From CAWUEX02 sp038148375 (GTDB lineage: Bacteria > Pseudomonadota > Alphaproteobacteria > Rhodospirillales > Rhodospirillaceae), in assembly GCA_038148375.1 (NCBI GenBank), contig JAYQVH010000014.1, positions 1 through 64,000 on the forward strand: 64,000 nt of DNA. The letters run 5' to 3'. The stretch's first letter is position 1. The number at the start of each line of letters is the position of its first letter. The notes under the pieces are model-generated. The model saw only the letters and a program-made list of their open reading frames with translations. It searched no databases and was not told the DNA's origin. A program made the position numbers and the translations under genes. This document shows, piece after piece, positions 17,999-26,116 of this stretch.

Positions 17999-18403
17999 AT
18001 GATCGGACGTTTAAACCACGTGGCCATTGCCGTGCCGGACTTGGCCGCCGCCGCCGCGACCTATCGCGACGCCTTGGGGGCCAAGGTCTCCGAACCGCAG
18101 GACCTGCCGGAGCACGGTGTGACGGTCGTTTTTGTTGAACTGCCGAATACCAAGATCGAGCTGCTTCATCCCTTTGGTGAGAGTTCGCCCATTCAAGGGT
18201 TCCTGGATAAGAACACGTCCGGCGGTATTCACCATGTTTGTTTCGAGGTCGATGACATCCTCGCCGCCCGGGACAAGCTCAAGGCCGAGGGCAAACGGGT
18301 TCTCGGCGACGGCGAGCCCAAGATCGGCGCCCACGGCAAACCGGTTTTATTCGTTCATCCCAAGGACTTCGACGGCACGCTGATCGAGGTCGAGCAGGCC
18401 TGA
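17999..18403 (+). CDS. mce: methylmalonyl-CoA epimerase
   Basis: Interconverts (2R)- and (2S)-methylmalonyl-CoA in propionate breakdown. It is a vicinal-oxygen-chelate protein of 134 residues made of two paired modules. Metal ligands are expected at the His of LNHVAIAVPDL, at the His pair of GGIHHVCFEVDDI, and at the Glu of GTLIEVEQ. GAGGA precedes the ATG. It lies 28 bases after rnj. A 105-base gap with only a weak hairpin (CCGCA/TGCGG, about 18409-18425) separates it from the accessory genes that follow. Confidence 0.92.
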   Translation: MIGRLNHVAIAVPDLAAAAATYRDALGAKVSEPQDLPEHGVTVVFVELPNTKIELLHPFGESSPIQGFLDKNTSGGIHHVCFEVDDILAARDKLKAEGKRVLGDGEPKIGAHGKPVLFVHPKDFDGTLIEVEQA

Positions 18404-18508
18404 GGACAGGCCGCAGGCGCTGTGCGGACAGAGCATCGATAGGCCTTACCGCGCCGGTCCCAGGGTGCAAGACTACCCCGGTAACTCAGAATGCCGGGAG
18501 TGGGACAC

Positions 18509-19276
18509 ATGAAGACGTGGACAGGGGGCGTCCTCGCCTCCAGCTTGGTTCTTTCACTGGTCAGTTATAACGCCCTGGCCGACGGGCATAAGTCCGCCAG
18601 CGCGCCTCTAGAGTATTATCCGGGCGAGGAGCGGGAGTTTTACGTCGGCAACGTCAATCCGGGCTATCAGGATTTTCACCTCGGCAGTCTGCTGCCGGAA
18701 GACACCACCCGCGACTTAATGGCGCTGATCGACGATTTCGCCGGCCGTTGGACACCGGAACGGTGGACCACCATTCCGGAGCTCTGGGACCGCGACACCG
18801 AACCCTACGTTCTGCTCGTTCACCAGCGCGAGTGGCTGGTGGGGTGGGATCAGGTCGACGGCTACTTCGCCAAAGATCAGGTTATTCCGGTCAAAGAAGT
18901 CCCGGCGCTCGGAGCCAAAGGCGGAATAGAACAAATCGAAGCGCAGCACTACGAGTTCCGCGCCGAGCCGGACATGGAAGCGATGATGTACAACGTCGAT
19001 CGCGTCACCATGCACGAAATCGCACCGGGCCTGGTTTCAGCCGTGTGGTATGTGGATTTCCAATTCAAACCACGGCGCATCGCGCCGCGTGGCGAGCACT
19101 TCAAAGCCAACGCGATTTTCAAGGAAACCGGCGACGGCTGGAAGTTCGTCCACTACGGCGAAGCGGCTATGGCGCCGATCATGTACATCGAGCGCCTCTA
19201 CCGGTCTCAGGTCAGCCATGAGTTCCTGGGGATGATCGAGGAACAGGAATCCGAGAAGGAGGCCCGTACGCAATGA
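18509..19276 (+). CDS. exported NTF2/SnoaL-like protein (first of a tandem pair)
   Basis: The 255-residue protein has a signal peptide (MKTWTGGVLASSLVLSLVSY, then cleavage near NALA-DG). The mature part reads like an NTF2-like cone fold: a helix with PELWDRDTEP, WLVGWDQVDGYF, a long strand region, then FKANAIFKETGDGWKFVHYG. No catalytic residues can be assigned. The ATG at 18509 was preferred over the one at 18491, since GGGAGTGGG lies just upstream and the signal peptide then starts cleanly. Its last 4 bases overlap a paralogue with the same landmarks, so the two are probably made together. The substrate or ligand is unknown. Confidence 0.75.
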   Translation: MKTWTGGVLASSLVLSLVSYNALADGHKSASAPLEYYPGEEREFYVGNVNPGYQDFHLGSLLPEDTTRDLMALIDDFAGRWTPERWTTIPELWDRDTEPYVLLVHQREWLVGWDQVDGYFAKDQVIPVKEVPALGAKGGIEQIEAQHYEFRAEPDMEAMMYNVDRVTMHEIAPGLVSAVWYVDFQFKPRRIAPRGEHFKANAIFKETGDGWKFVHYGEAAMAPIMYIERLYRSQVSHEFLGMIEEQESEKEARTQ

Positions 19277-19872
19277 AAAAGCTACTCATGACCTGCTGTT
19301 TCGCGATCGCCCTGGCCGGACCGGCCAAAGCGGAGTCCATCCTGCACAGTGAAACCTCCGCGCCTAAAGCCGACGCCGAAGCGATCGAAGCCATCGTGAT
19401 CGAATGGGCAAGCAAGTTCAATCGCGGCGACTGGATGCGCATCAAGGACATGTGGGATGCCGACGAAGAGACGCCGACTTATCTCGGCGAGGAACGGGAT
19501 CAATGGGTGATCGGCCAGGAAGGGCTCGATCAGTACTTCAACCCGCCGTCCGAGAACACCATGGTCGAGACGGTCGTGATTCAGCCCTATGGCCTTCGGG
19601 TGCGGCTCTTGTCCGATACCATAGCGGTGGCGACGTGGGAAAACAGCCTCGACTTCAAGATGAAAACGCGGCCGGCGGTTCAGGACGATTACCGGGTCAA
19701 CGCTATATTCCGCAAAAAGGACGACGGAAAGTGGTACTTCATCCACTACGCCGAACTGGCGATGTCACCGCTGATCTACGTCGAGCATCTGTACCGTCGT
19801 GGCGTGTCCGAAGGGTTCCCAGAAAACGGCAAGCCTTACGACGCGGGGCGGTCGGGGTACGCGAATAACTAG
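19273..19872 (+). CDS. exported NTF2/SnoaL-like protein (second of a tandem pair)
   Basis: The 199-residue protein has a signal peptide (MKKLLMTCCFAIALAGPAKA). It matches the upstream gene product along its length. KDMWDADEETP aligns with ELWDRDTEP, WVIGQEGLDQYF with WLVGWDQVDGYF, and RVNAIFRKKDDGKWYFIHYA with the same region of its neighbour. Both then continue IYxExLYRxxVS. It is therefore a divergent tandem duplicate. AGGAGG precedes the ATG, and the ATGA overlap suggests coupling. It ends 19 bases before the end of the convergent amidohydrolase gene. Confidence 0.75.
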   Translation: MKKLLMTCCFAIALAGPAKAESILHSETSAPKADAEAIEAIVIEWASKFNRGDWMRIKDMWDADEETPTYLGEERDQWVIGQEGLDQYFNPPSENTMVETVVIQPYGLRVRLLSDTIAVATWENSLDFKMKTRPAVQDDYRVNAIFRKKDDGKWYFIHYAELAMSPLIYVEHLYRRGVSEGFPENGKPYDAGRSGYANN

Positions 19873-19891
19873 AGTGGCTTACGCATCGTAG

Positions 19892-21277
19892 CTACGGCCC
19901 GTCCGGGCCGAAGTCGGTCATCGGCGGGTAAGGCATGCCTTCGAGCATGGCGCCGTCGCGTTTGGCGATTTGCCCGGACTTCATAACGAAGTCGATCTCG
20001 TGCAATGCCGTGATGTCGTCCAGCGGATTAACTTTGACCGCGATGATATCCGCCAGTTTGCCCGGTTCCAGCGTACCGATGTCATCGATGCCAAACAAAT
20101 CCGCGGTGACTACGGTAGCTGAACGGATGGCGTCCTCCGCGGTCATGCCGTAGCGCACCATCAAGTCGAATTCCTTGGCGTTGTCGCCATGGCGGAACGT
20201 CCCGGCGTCGGTGCCGAAGGCGATCTTCACCCCCATCTTGTAGGCGCGCTCAAACGCGGCGTACTCGTTGCGCAGGCGCACAGACGGCGGATTGGGAATG
20301 CGCAGGAACGGCGGCGGATAGCTGGCGGAAATGGTCGGCACCAGGAAGGTGCCATTTTTCTTCATCAGCTTGAGGCCCTCATCACTAACGAGGAAGCCGT
20401 GCTCGATGGAGTCGATCCCTGCAGCTGCGGCGTCGTATATCGCCTGCGGATGATAGGCGTGCGCGGCGATCTTGAGGTCGAGCTGATGTGCCGTATCGAT
20501 GATGGCCTTCAGTTCGTCTGCGAACATCTGCGGCAGGAGCTTGGTGTTCGAGCCAAAGCCGCCGGTGATGGTGACCTTAATAACGTCGGCCCCCATCTTG
20601 GCCTGATAGCGCACGGCGCGGCGGCACTCGGCCACGCCGTCACACACGGCGTTCTGCATCCGCGCGGTGGGGGAGTTTTCATCGAAGTCGGTCGTATCGG
20701 CGTGACCGGCGGTAACGGCGACGGACGCTCCGGAGACCAGAACTCGCGGCCCAAGCACGCGACCCTGGTTGATGGCATCGCGGGCGGCGAACACGGACTG
20801 GTCGTCGGAGCCGACATCGCGCACGGTGGTAAAACCGGCAGACAGGGTGCGCCGCGCGTAAATCAGTGCGTTGACGGCTTTCTGCGCCGGTGTGAGTTCG
20901 TTACGGCTGCGGGAGAACTCACGCGGCACCTGAGGGTCGAAGGGTTGGCTGCGCAGGTGGACATGGGCGTCCATGAGGCCGGGCAGAACGAAACAATCTG
21001 AGAGGTCTATCACTTCGGCATCTGCGGCATCCACATCCGCGCCGGACACAAAGCCGTCCTCTACTCCGGTGATGCGCTCGCCGCGGACGACGAGGGTCTT
21101 CTCCGCCGTTGGGCCGTCGCCAGGAACCGCCAGCAAAGTGCCGGCATGAATCAGAGTGACAGTGCCATTACCGCCACCGCTGCCGCCCAAATCGCGCGGA
21201 TTAACCGACGCGGGCTGGGCCATGGATTCGGCGGCCAGACTCAGAATCATGATCAAACAAAGGCTCAAACGGCGCAT
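19892..21277 (-). CDS. exported metal-dependent amidohydrolase (imidazolonepropionase-like)
   Basis: The 461-residue amidohydrolase-superfamily protein has a signal peptide (first about 20 residues, ending SMA-QP). Binuclear metal-site residues can be placed: H105 and H107 in DAHVHL, K234 in DVIKVTITGG (the likely carboxylated bridging lysine), H273 in AAHAYH, H293 in SIEHGF, and D357 in FGTDAG. These fit the Xaa-Pro dipeptidase and carbaryl-hydrolase-like group, which splits amide, ester or carbamate bonds. The substrate is unknown. GGGAGGA precedes the ATG. Its neighbours are a TonB-dependent receptor and two exported NTF2-like proteins. Confidence 0.88.
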   Translation of the reverse strand: MRRLSLCLIMILSLAAESMAQPASVNPRDLGGSGGGNGTVTLIHAGTLLAVPGDGPTAEKTLVVRGERITGVEDGFVSGADVDAADAEVIDLSDCFVLPGLMDAHVHLRSQPFDPQVPREFSRSRNELTPAQKAVNALIYARRTLSAGFTTVRDVGSDDQSVFAARDAINQGRVLGPRVLVSGASVAVTAGHADTTDFDENSPTARMQNAVCDGVAECRRAVRYQAKMGADVIKVTITGGFGSNTKLLPQMFADELKAIIDTAHQLDLKIAAHAYHPQAIYDAAAAGIDSIEHGFLVSDEGLKLMKKNGTFLVPTISASYPPPFLRIPNPPSVRLRNEYAAFERAYKMGVKIAFGTDAGTFRHGDNAKEFDLMVRYGMTAEDAIRSATVVTADLFGIDDIGTLEPGKLADIIAVKVNPLDDITALHEIDFVMKSGQIAKRDGAMLEGMPYPPMTDFGPDGP

Positions 21278-21330
21278 GGCGACATCCTCCCGTTCCCGGT
21301 TCTCAGCATATCTCTGTGCGGCGGGCGGCC

Positions 21331-21370
21331 AAAGAAAAACCCCACCGGCGGGACCGGCGGGGTTCTCTTT
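21331..21370 (-). terminator. rho-independent terminator of the TonB-dependent receptor gene
   Basis: Read on the minus strand, a GC-rich stem (ACCCC-GCCGG paired with CCGGT-GGGGT) is followed directly by a TTTTT run. It starts 19 bases after the receptor stop codon. It separates the receptor transcript from the amidohydrolase gene further along the same strand, which should therefore have its own promoter between 21278 and 21330. Confidence 0.8.
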
Positions 21371-21388
21371 AGGTCTTAAACGCTCAGC

Positions 21389-23851
21389 TTACATGCTGAA
21401 GCTGAGGCGCACACCGAGCTGGCGGTCATCCGGCACAAACAGGTTGATCGCCGTGCCGAAGGAGAACAGGTCGAAGTTCTCCTGGGCACTGCGGATCTTG
21501 TCTGAGTCGAACAGGTTTTCCGCATACGCGATAACCGACCACTTGTCTGCTTCAACCCCTAATCGGGCGTCGACGTTGAAGTAGGACGGTAGCGTCCAGC
21601 GGTTCCACTGCGACAGCGGACGCTTTGCCTGATACTGGGTGGCAATCTCGCCAATGACGCTGAGCTCGTCGGTGATGGGGAACGATCCATTGGCACCGAG
21701 CGTAAACGCGTGCTTCGGCTGACGTTCTAGAGGATTGCCGGTCAACGACACTTGGCACACTGTGGTTCCGACAACGGTCACCGGCGTGCAATTGCCGCCG
21801 CGGACCAGGTCGTTGCCGCTGAGGGTGGTGAACACGAAATCGGTGTACTTGGTGTCGAGGTAAGTATATGCGCCCGTCAGTGTGACTTCCTCGGTCACGG
21901 CAATGGCGACATCGGCCTCGAGACCTTTGATTTCAGCTTTACCAGCGTTGCGGGTCACGGTACCGAGGTTGATGCCCTGACCGCCGGTCGCGTCCTGGGT
22001 CGTCACCTGCTTGTCGGAGTAATCCATGAAGAAAATCGAACCGTTCAACTGGACGCGGCCGTCGGCGAAGGTGGTCTTTGCCCCGGCTTCATAGCTCCAC
22101 AAGGTTTCCGGAAGGAAGCGTTGTGTGTCTAAAGTATCGCCAATGCTGAGGGTGGAGAAGCCACCCGGCTTTGCGCCCTTGGCGACCGAGGCATACATCA
22201 GAACGTCATCGTTCATCTCGTATTCGACCGAGACTTTAGGCGTGAAGTAATTGTCACTTGCGCTGACGACCGGCAACTGGACCGGCTGGGAGTATGGTGT
22301 CGGCGGCAGGCCGATGATCGGTCCACCGGGGAAAGGACGAATGGCGAAGACGCCGAACGCATTGTTGTTGTCGCCGTCGATATCGTAGGTGTAGCTGTCG
22401 TCGGAGTAACGAGCTTCCGCCGTTAACGTGAGTTGATCGTTGACGTCGAATTCGACATGGCCATAAGCGGACCAGTGCTCAAGGTCACGGACCAGGACAC
22501 CTTCGTTGAGACCGTCACGACCAATCAGTTGGGCATTAAGACCGGCGGAGCCGAGGCCCAGGAAGTCGACAGTCGCAAAGGCGAGGTCGCGCTGGTCGAT
22601 CTTTTCGTCCATGTACAGACCGCCGAACGCCCAGCGGAACCCGTCGGACTCAAGGTCGCTGATTCGCAGTTCCTGGCTAAACTGCTCGGTGTCGGTGAAG
22701 AAAATGACGTTGGTCTGACGCGACAACGGTTCGTTGATGCCGCCGGGTGCCGGACCGAACACCTGGGTAAACGCGGCACCGCGCTTATCGGAGTCATACT
22801 CCTGCAACTGGTCGGCGTCGTTCAAGCCGGTGAGAGACGTCACCGTGATGGTGTCCGTAACTTCCCATTCGACATTGAGGTTCATAATGAGCGTCTCAAT
22901 GTCGGTGCCGATGAAGTCGTCGCCGGTGAACGGGTCGGGGCTGAGCGCGATCACATCGGTATCATCGTCATAGCTCAGCAAACCGAAGTCGGGCTGGAAG
23001 GCGCCTGTTAGACCTAGTGGGTTAGCCGGGGCGGCGACGAAATTAATGCCACCGCGTACGACTTCTGCGCGCACATCGCTTTTGTCTTCGGAGTACGCAA
23101 CACGGAATGAGGCGTTCACCGTTTCGCTCATCTCAGCGGAGATCACTCCGGACACGCCAACGCTCTCAAACCCGCCGATCCTGTTTCCGGTGGTCGAGTT
23201 GCGATGAAAACCGTCATGCTCTGCGTAGGCCGCGTTCACGCGCACGCCGACCTTACCATCTTCATCGATCGGACCACTGACAGCACCACGAACTTCCAAC
23301 TGACCGTGGTTACCACCGTCAAGGAAGACGTCGGCGGAAAACTCATCTGACGGCTTTTTTGAAATGTAGTTGATGGCGCCACCAAACGCAGTGCGCCCAT
23401 AAAGGGCGCTTTGCGGACCCTTCACCACTTCGATGCGTTCCACATCAACCAGGCGCATGTTCATCATGTTGCCGCCGCCGGCCGTCTGGATGGCCTCACT
23501 GGACATATCCACGCCGTCGAGCAGAATGGCGACGGGCGGGCGTCCGCGGGTGGAGGGAAGACCGCGGATCTGCGGCCGCGTGTCCTGAGGTCCAAAGCCG
23601 AGGTCGAAGGTCAGGCCCGGCGTCAGGCGGGCGACGTCCTCGACATTGCGGATCCCACCGCGGTCGATCTCGAGCGCGGAGAACGTTGTGATGGAAATTG
23701 GAATATCCTGGAGCGATTCCGCGCGGCGGCGGGTCGTCACCGTGATTTCTTCAACGGCCACCTGGGCGAGGGCGTCCTGGACCCCCATCAAACCGGCGGT
23801 GGAAAGCATTGTGGCACTGGCCAGCCAATAGCGCAGACGGCGAGACGTCAT
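21389..23851 (-). CDS. TonB-dependent outer-membrane receptor
   Basis: Outer-membrane beta-barrel transporter of 820 residues, driven by TonB. It has a signal peptide to about residue 29, and a TonB-box-like EEITVTTRRR right after it. The plug domain follows (SLQDIPISITTFSALEI, RPQIRGLPSTRGRPPVAILL, VKGPQSALYGRTAFGGAIN). The barrel then runs to the end. The last residues are VRLSFSM, so the final residue is Met rather than the usual Phe or Trp. This subfamily is frequent in bacteria that take up complex organic compounds, and no siderophore motif can be claimed. The substrate may be processed by the neighbouring exported amidohydrolase (inference). Confidence 0.92.
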   Translation of the reverse strand: MTSRRLRYWLASATMLSTAGLMGVQDALAQVAVEEITVTTRRRAESLQDIPISITTFSALEIDRGGIRNVEDVARLTPGLTFDLGFGPQDTRPQIRGLPSTRGRPPVAILLDGVDMSSEAIQTAGGGNMMNMRLVDVERIEVVKGPQSALYGRTAFGGAINYISKKPSDEFSADVFLDGGNHGQLEVRGAVSGPIDEDGKVGVRVNAAYAEHDGFHRNSTTGNRIGGFESVGVSGVISAEMSETVNASFRVAYSEDKSDVRAEVVRGGINFVAAPANPLGLTGAFQPDFGLLSYDDDTDVIALSPDPFTGDDFIGTDIETLIMNLNVEWEVTDTITVTSLTGLNDADQLQEYDSDKRGAAFTQVFGPAPGGINEPLSRQTNVIFFTDTEQFSQELRISDLESDGFRWAFGGLYMDEKIDQRDLAFATVDFLGLGSAGLNAQLIGRDGLNEGVLVRDLEHWSAYGHVEFDVNDQLTLTAEARYSDDSYTYDIDGDNNNAFGVFAIRPFPGGPIIGLPPTPYSQPVQLPVVSASDNYFTPKVSVEYEMNDDVLMYASVAKGAKPGGFSTLSIGDTLDTQRFLPETLWSYEAGAKTTFADGRVQLNGSIFFMDYSDKQVTTQDATGGQGINLGTVTRNAGKAEIKGLEADVAIAVTEEVTLTGAYTYLDTKYTDFVFTTLSGNDLVRGGNCTPVTVVGTTVCQVSLTGNPLERQPKHAFTLGANGSFPITDELSVIGEIATQYQAKRPLSQWNRWTLPSYFNVDARLGVEADKWSVIAYAENLFDSDKIRSAQENFDLFSFGTAINLFVPDDRQLGVRLSFSM

Positions 23852-24074
23852 GATTTCTGATCCCCTTCATGTAAGAAGCCTGCGGCCGCCGGATTCCCCA
23901 ATCCGCCGCGCCCAAGCCCCTAGGAAAAAAGATGTTATGACAATTGAATTTTCGCGAGAAGATCGTTCGCCAGACGGAATTAATTTCCTGTGGTCCTGTT
24001 GCAATTGCACAACGGCGGCCTTTTGGTTCGTCCTGAAAACGGCTTGTTAACAGATGGGAGCGCAGAATCCGGCC
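23852..24074. other. divergent intergenic region with a small palindrome
   Basis: This 223-base spacer lies between the start of the receptor gene (minus strand) and the start of an unknown exported protein gene (plus strand), so it must hold two promoters. It is richer in A+T than its surroundings between about 23925 and 24000. TGCAATTGCA at 24000-24009 is a 10-bp perfect palindrome, with flanking GTTG and CAAC. I cannot pick a convincing -35/-10 pair on either strand. Confidence 0.4.
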
Positions 24075-24560
24075 ATGTCTAAGGCTTTCCCAGCTTGTGC
24101 CGCGGTGGCGGTAACATTTTTCGCTCTTCCTGCGGCCGTTCTAGCGGCTCCTTTGGTTGTCCGCACAGAGGACTGCCGCGAATTAGTCAACCATGTCCCC
24201 GCGGATGACGTGGCCTACACGCCCGGCGTCGACGTTAACGGCAATGCGGTAGTGCCTGTGGATCTGGGTGGCGGCTACGGCATGATCACGGCCCCGGACG
24301 AGATCACCCTGGATATTCGGGTCGATCTGGCCGACCGCCTGTCGCTGGGCGGCGATGGCGGGATCGGCGATGCCGCCTCGGCGGCGATCGGCGGCGAAGG
24401 CGTGGTCGGTCAGGTCACCGTGGCCGGCGCAGACCTCTACTGGAACGGTGAGCTGTTGCCTCGCGATACGGCGGGCGTCCTCGCGTCGGCCTGCGAAAAG
24501 GCTTTTACGGCTGCGGGTATTCCGCTGCCGACCCGAAAACCGGCCGCATCCAAGGATTAA
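24075..24560 (+). CDS. unknown exported protein
   Basis: The 161-residue protein has a clear signal peptide (MSKAFPACAAVAVTFFALPA, cleavage near VLAA-PL). The mature part starts with RTEDCRELVNHVPADDVAYT, then has a Gly-rich middle (VDLGGGYG, GGDGGIGDAASAAIGGEG), and ends with LASACEKAF. The two cysteines of the mature part could form a disulfide. I do not recognise the family. The ATG at 24054 is in frame and adds seven residues; I chose 24075 because GGGAG lies upstream of it. Its stop overlaps the stop of the convergent ThDP-enzyme gene in a shared TTAA. Confidence 0.6.
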   Translation: MSKAFPACAAVAVTFFALPAAVLAAPLVVRTEDCRELVNHVPADDVAYTPGVDVNGNAVVPVDLGGGYGMITAPDEITLDIRVDLADRLSLGGDGGIGDAASAAIGGEGVVGQVTVAGADLYWNGELLPRDTAGVLASACEKAFTAAGIPLPTRKPAASKD

Positions 24561-26116
24561 GCCATCATCGCTTCGATGAGGTGAGGGCCGGGCCGTGCCA
24601 GGCAGTCCGCCAGCGCCCTAGCCAGACCCGCGCAATCCTGGACACGGTGGGCGTCGACGCCCTGAGCCTGCGCCATTTGGACAAAATCGATACGCGGATC
24701 GTCCATGTCCATCATGCGATGGGCGTTCGCGCCTGCGGGCCCAAGTCCGTGGCGTTGCAATTCGATGTCGAGGATGAGGTACCCCTTGTTGGAAAAAATG
24801 ACGGTGGTGACGTCCAGGCGCTCCCGCGCCATCGTCCACAGTGCCTGGATGGTGTACATCGCGCCGCCATCGCCGTGCAGACACAGGACCTTGCGCTCCG
24901 GCGCCGCCACTGCCGCGCCAACGCATACCGGCAGGGCCCAGCCAATTCCGCCGCCGGTGATGAACAGCCAGTCATGAGGGGCAGCGCCTGCGGACAGGGT
25001 AAAGGCCGGAAATCCGACGGTAATACCCTCATCGACAACAATGGAATTCTCAGGAATAGCGCGGGCAATCATGGCGGATACGCTTTCCGCGGTAAGGGCT
25101 CCGGACGGCATATCCGGGAGATTTGAGGCCTGCACCGGTCCCTGTGCCGTTGCCCCCAGATGGTCAGCCAAGGCGGCCAAGCTGGTGATCACGTCGCCGC
25201 CGACAGGCACCAGGGTCTCCAGGGCGCAGCCGTCCGGCACCAGGGTGCCGCCACCCGTGGGATATGAGAAAAACGACACGGGTTCCTTGGCGCCGCAGAG
25301 AACCATGTGTTCCAGTCCACTCAGCGCTTTTGCGGCGTCTTCCGGGAAATAGGGGATGCGCTCGATGAGGACGCGCCCGGCGCCGCGCTGCATCAGCGGC
25401 TCGAACGTGTAAGCGAGCAGGCGGACACCGGTCTTGGCCGCAATCTTGCCGGCATGCTCGAGGCCGGAATCCGTCAGACCTTCTGCGCCGATGAGAAGCG
25501 CCGTCATGGCACCCTTTGCGCACAGTTCGGAAACGCGCCGAACATCATTATCCATAGCAGGCTTTGGAGGTGTCCGGCCCGCCGGCTTTGCCGGTGGCGG
25601 TCCCGCGCTCCATGAGCAGTCCGCCGGGATGATCAAGCTGGCGATCTGTCCGGGAGGGCCCCAGGCCGCGGCGACCGCGTCAGCGCCGTCCTGAGCAATT
25701 TCTTCGGGTGCGGCGACCTGGCGCACAAAGCCGGAGACAGGCTCCGCAAGACCTGCAATGTCAGACGACAGCGGTGCGTCATATTGCAAATGCGAGCGCG
25801 GGTGGTTGCCGATCAGGTTGATCACGGGCGAATGCGCTTTGCGCGCGTTGTGCAGATGACACAGGCCGTTGGCGAGGCCAGGGCCGAGGTGCAGCAAAGT
25901 GGACGCGGGTTTGCGCGCGATGCGGGCGTATCCGTCGGCCGCACCGGTACACACGCCTTCGAACAGGCCGAGGATCGGACGGATGCCGCTGGAGCGATCG
26001 AGCGCACCGACCAGATGGGTTTCGGTTGTGCCTGGATTAGCGAAACACGTGTCGATCCCGCTCTCGGCCAAGGTCTGGACCAGGGCATCAGCGCCGGTCC
26101 TGGGCATCTCGCTCAT
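24557..26116 (-). CDS. ThDP-dependent enzyme, acetolactate synthase large-subunit-like (IlvX type)
   Basis: Cytoplasmic thiamine-diphosphate enzyme of 519 residues. E53 in LGLFEGVCTGAADGYAR is the cofactor-activating glutamate. The C-terminal ThDP motif starts at HGDGGAMYTIQ and ends at the Asn of SNKGYL. The N-terminus (FANPGTTETHLVGALDR) resembles the proteins annotated as acetolactate synthase large subunit IlvX or benzoylformate-decarboxylase-like. No small regulatory subunit is nearby, so a role in branched-chain synthesis is unlikely. The reaction is not known. It overlaps the preceding ThDP-enzyme gene by ATGA, which suggests coupled translation and perhaps a shared pathway. Confidence 0.82.
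   Translation of the reverse strand: MSEMPRTGADALVQTLAESGIDTCFANPGTTETHLVGALDRSSGIRPILGLFEGVCTGAADGYARIARKPASTLLHLGPGLANGLCHLHNARKAHSPVINLIGNHPRSHLQYDAPLSSDIAGLAEPVSGFVRQVAAPEEIAQDGADAVAAAWGPPGQIASLIIPADCSWSAGPPPAKPAGRTPPKPAMDNDVRRVSELCAKGAMTALLIGAEGLTDSGLEHAGKIAAKTGVRLLAYTFEPLMQRGAGRVLIERIPYFPEDAAKALSGLEHMVLCGAKEPVSFFSYPTGGGTLVPDGCALETLVPVGGDVITSLAALADHLGATAQGPVQASNLPDMPSGALTAESVSAMIARAIPENSIVVDEGITVGFPAFTLSAGAAPHDWLFITGGGIGWALPVCVGAAVAAPERKVLCLHGDGGAMYTIQALWTMARERLDVTTVIFSNKGYLILDIELQRHGLGPAGANAHRMMDMDDPRIDFVQMAQAQGVDAHRVQDCAGLARALADCLARPGPHLIEAMMA

Noticed and set aside
20189..21001. Plus-strand open frame of 270 codons opposite the amidohydrolase
   Set aside because: The minus-strand frame carries every amidohydrolase metal ligand and a signal peptide; the plus-strand product has no recognisable features.
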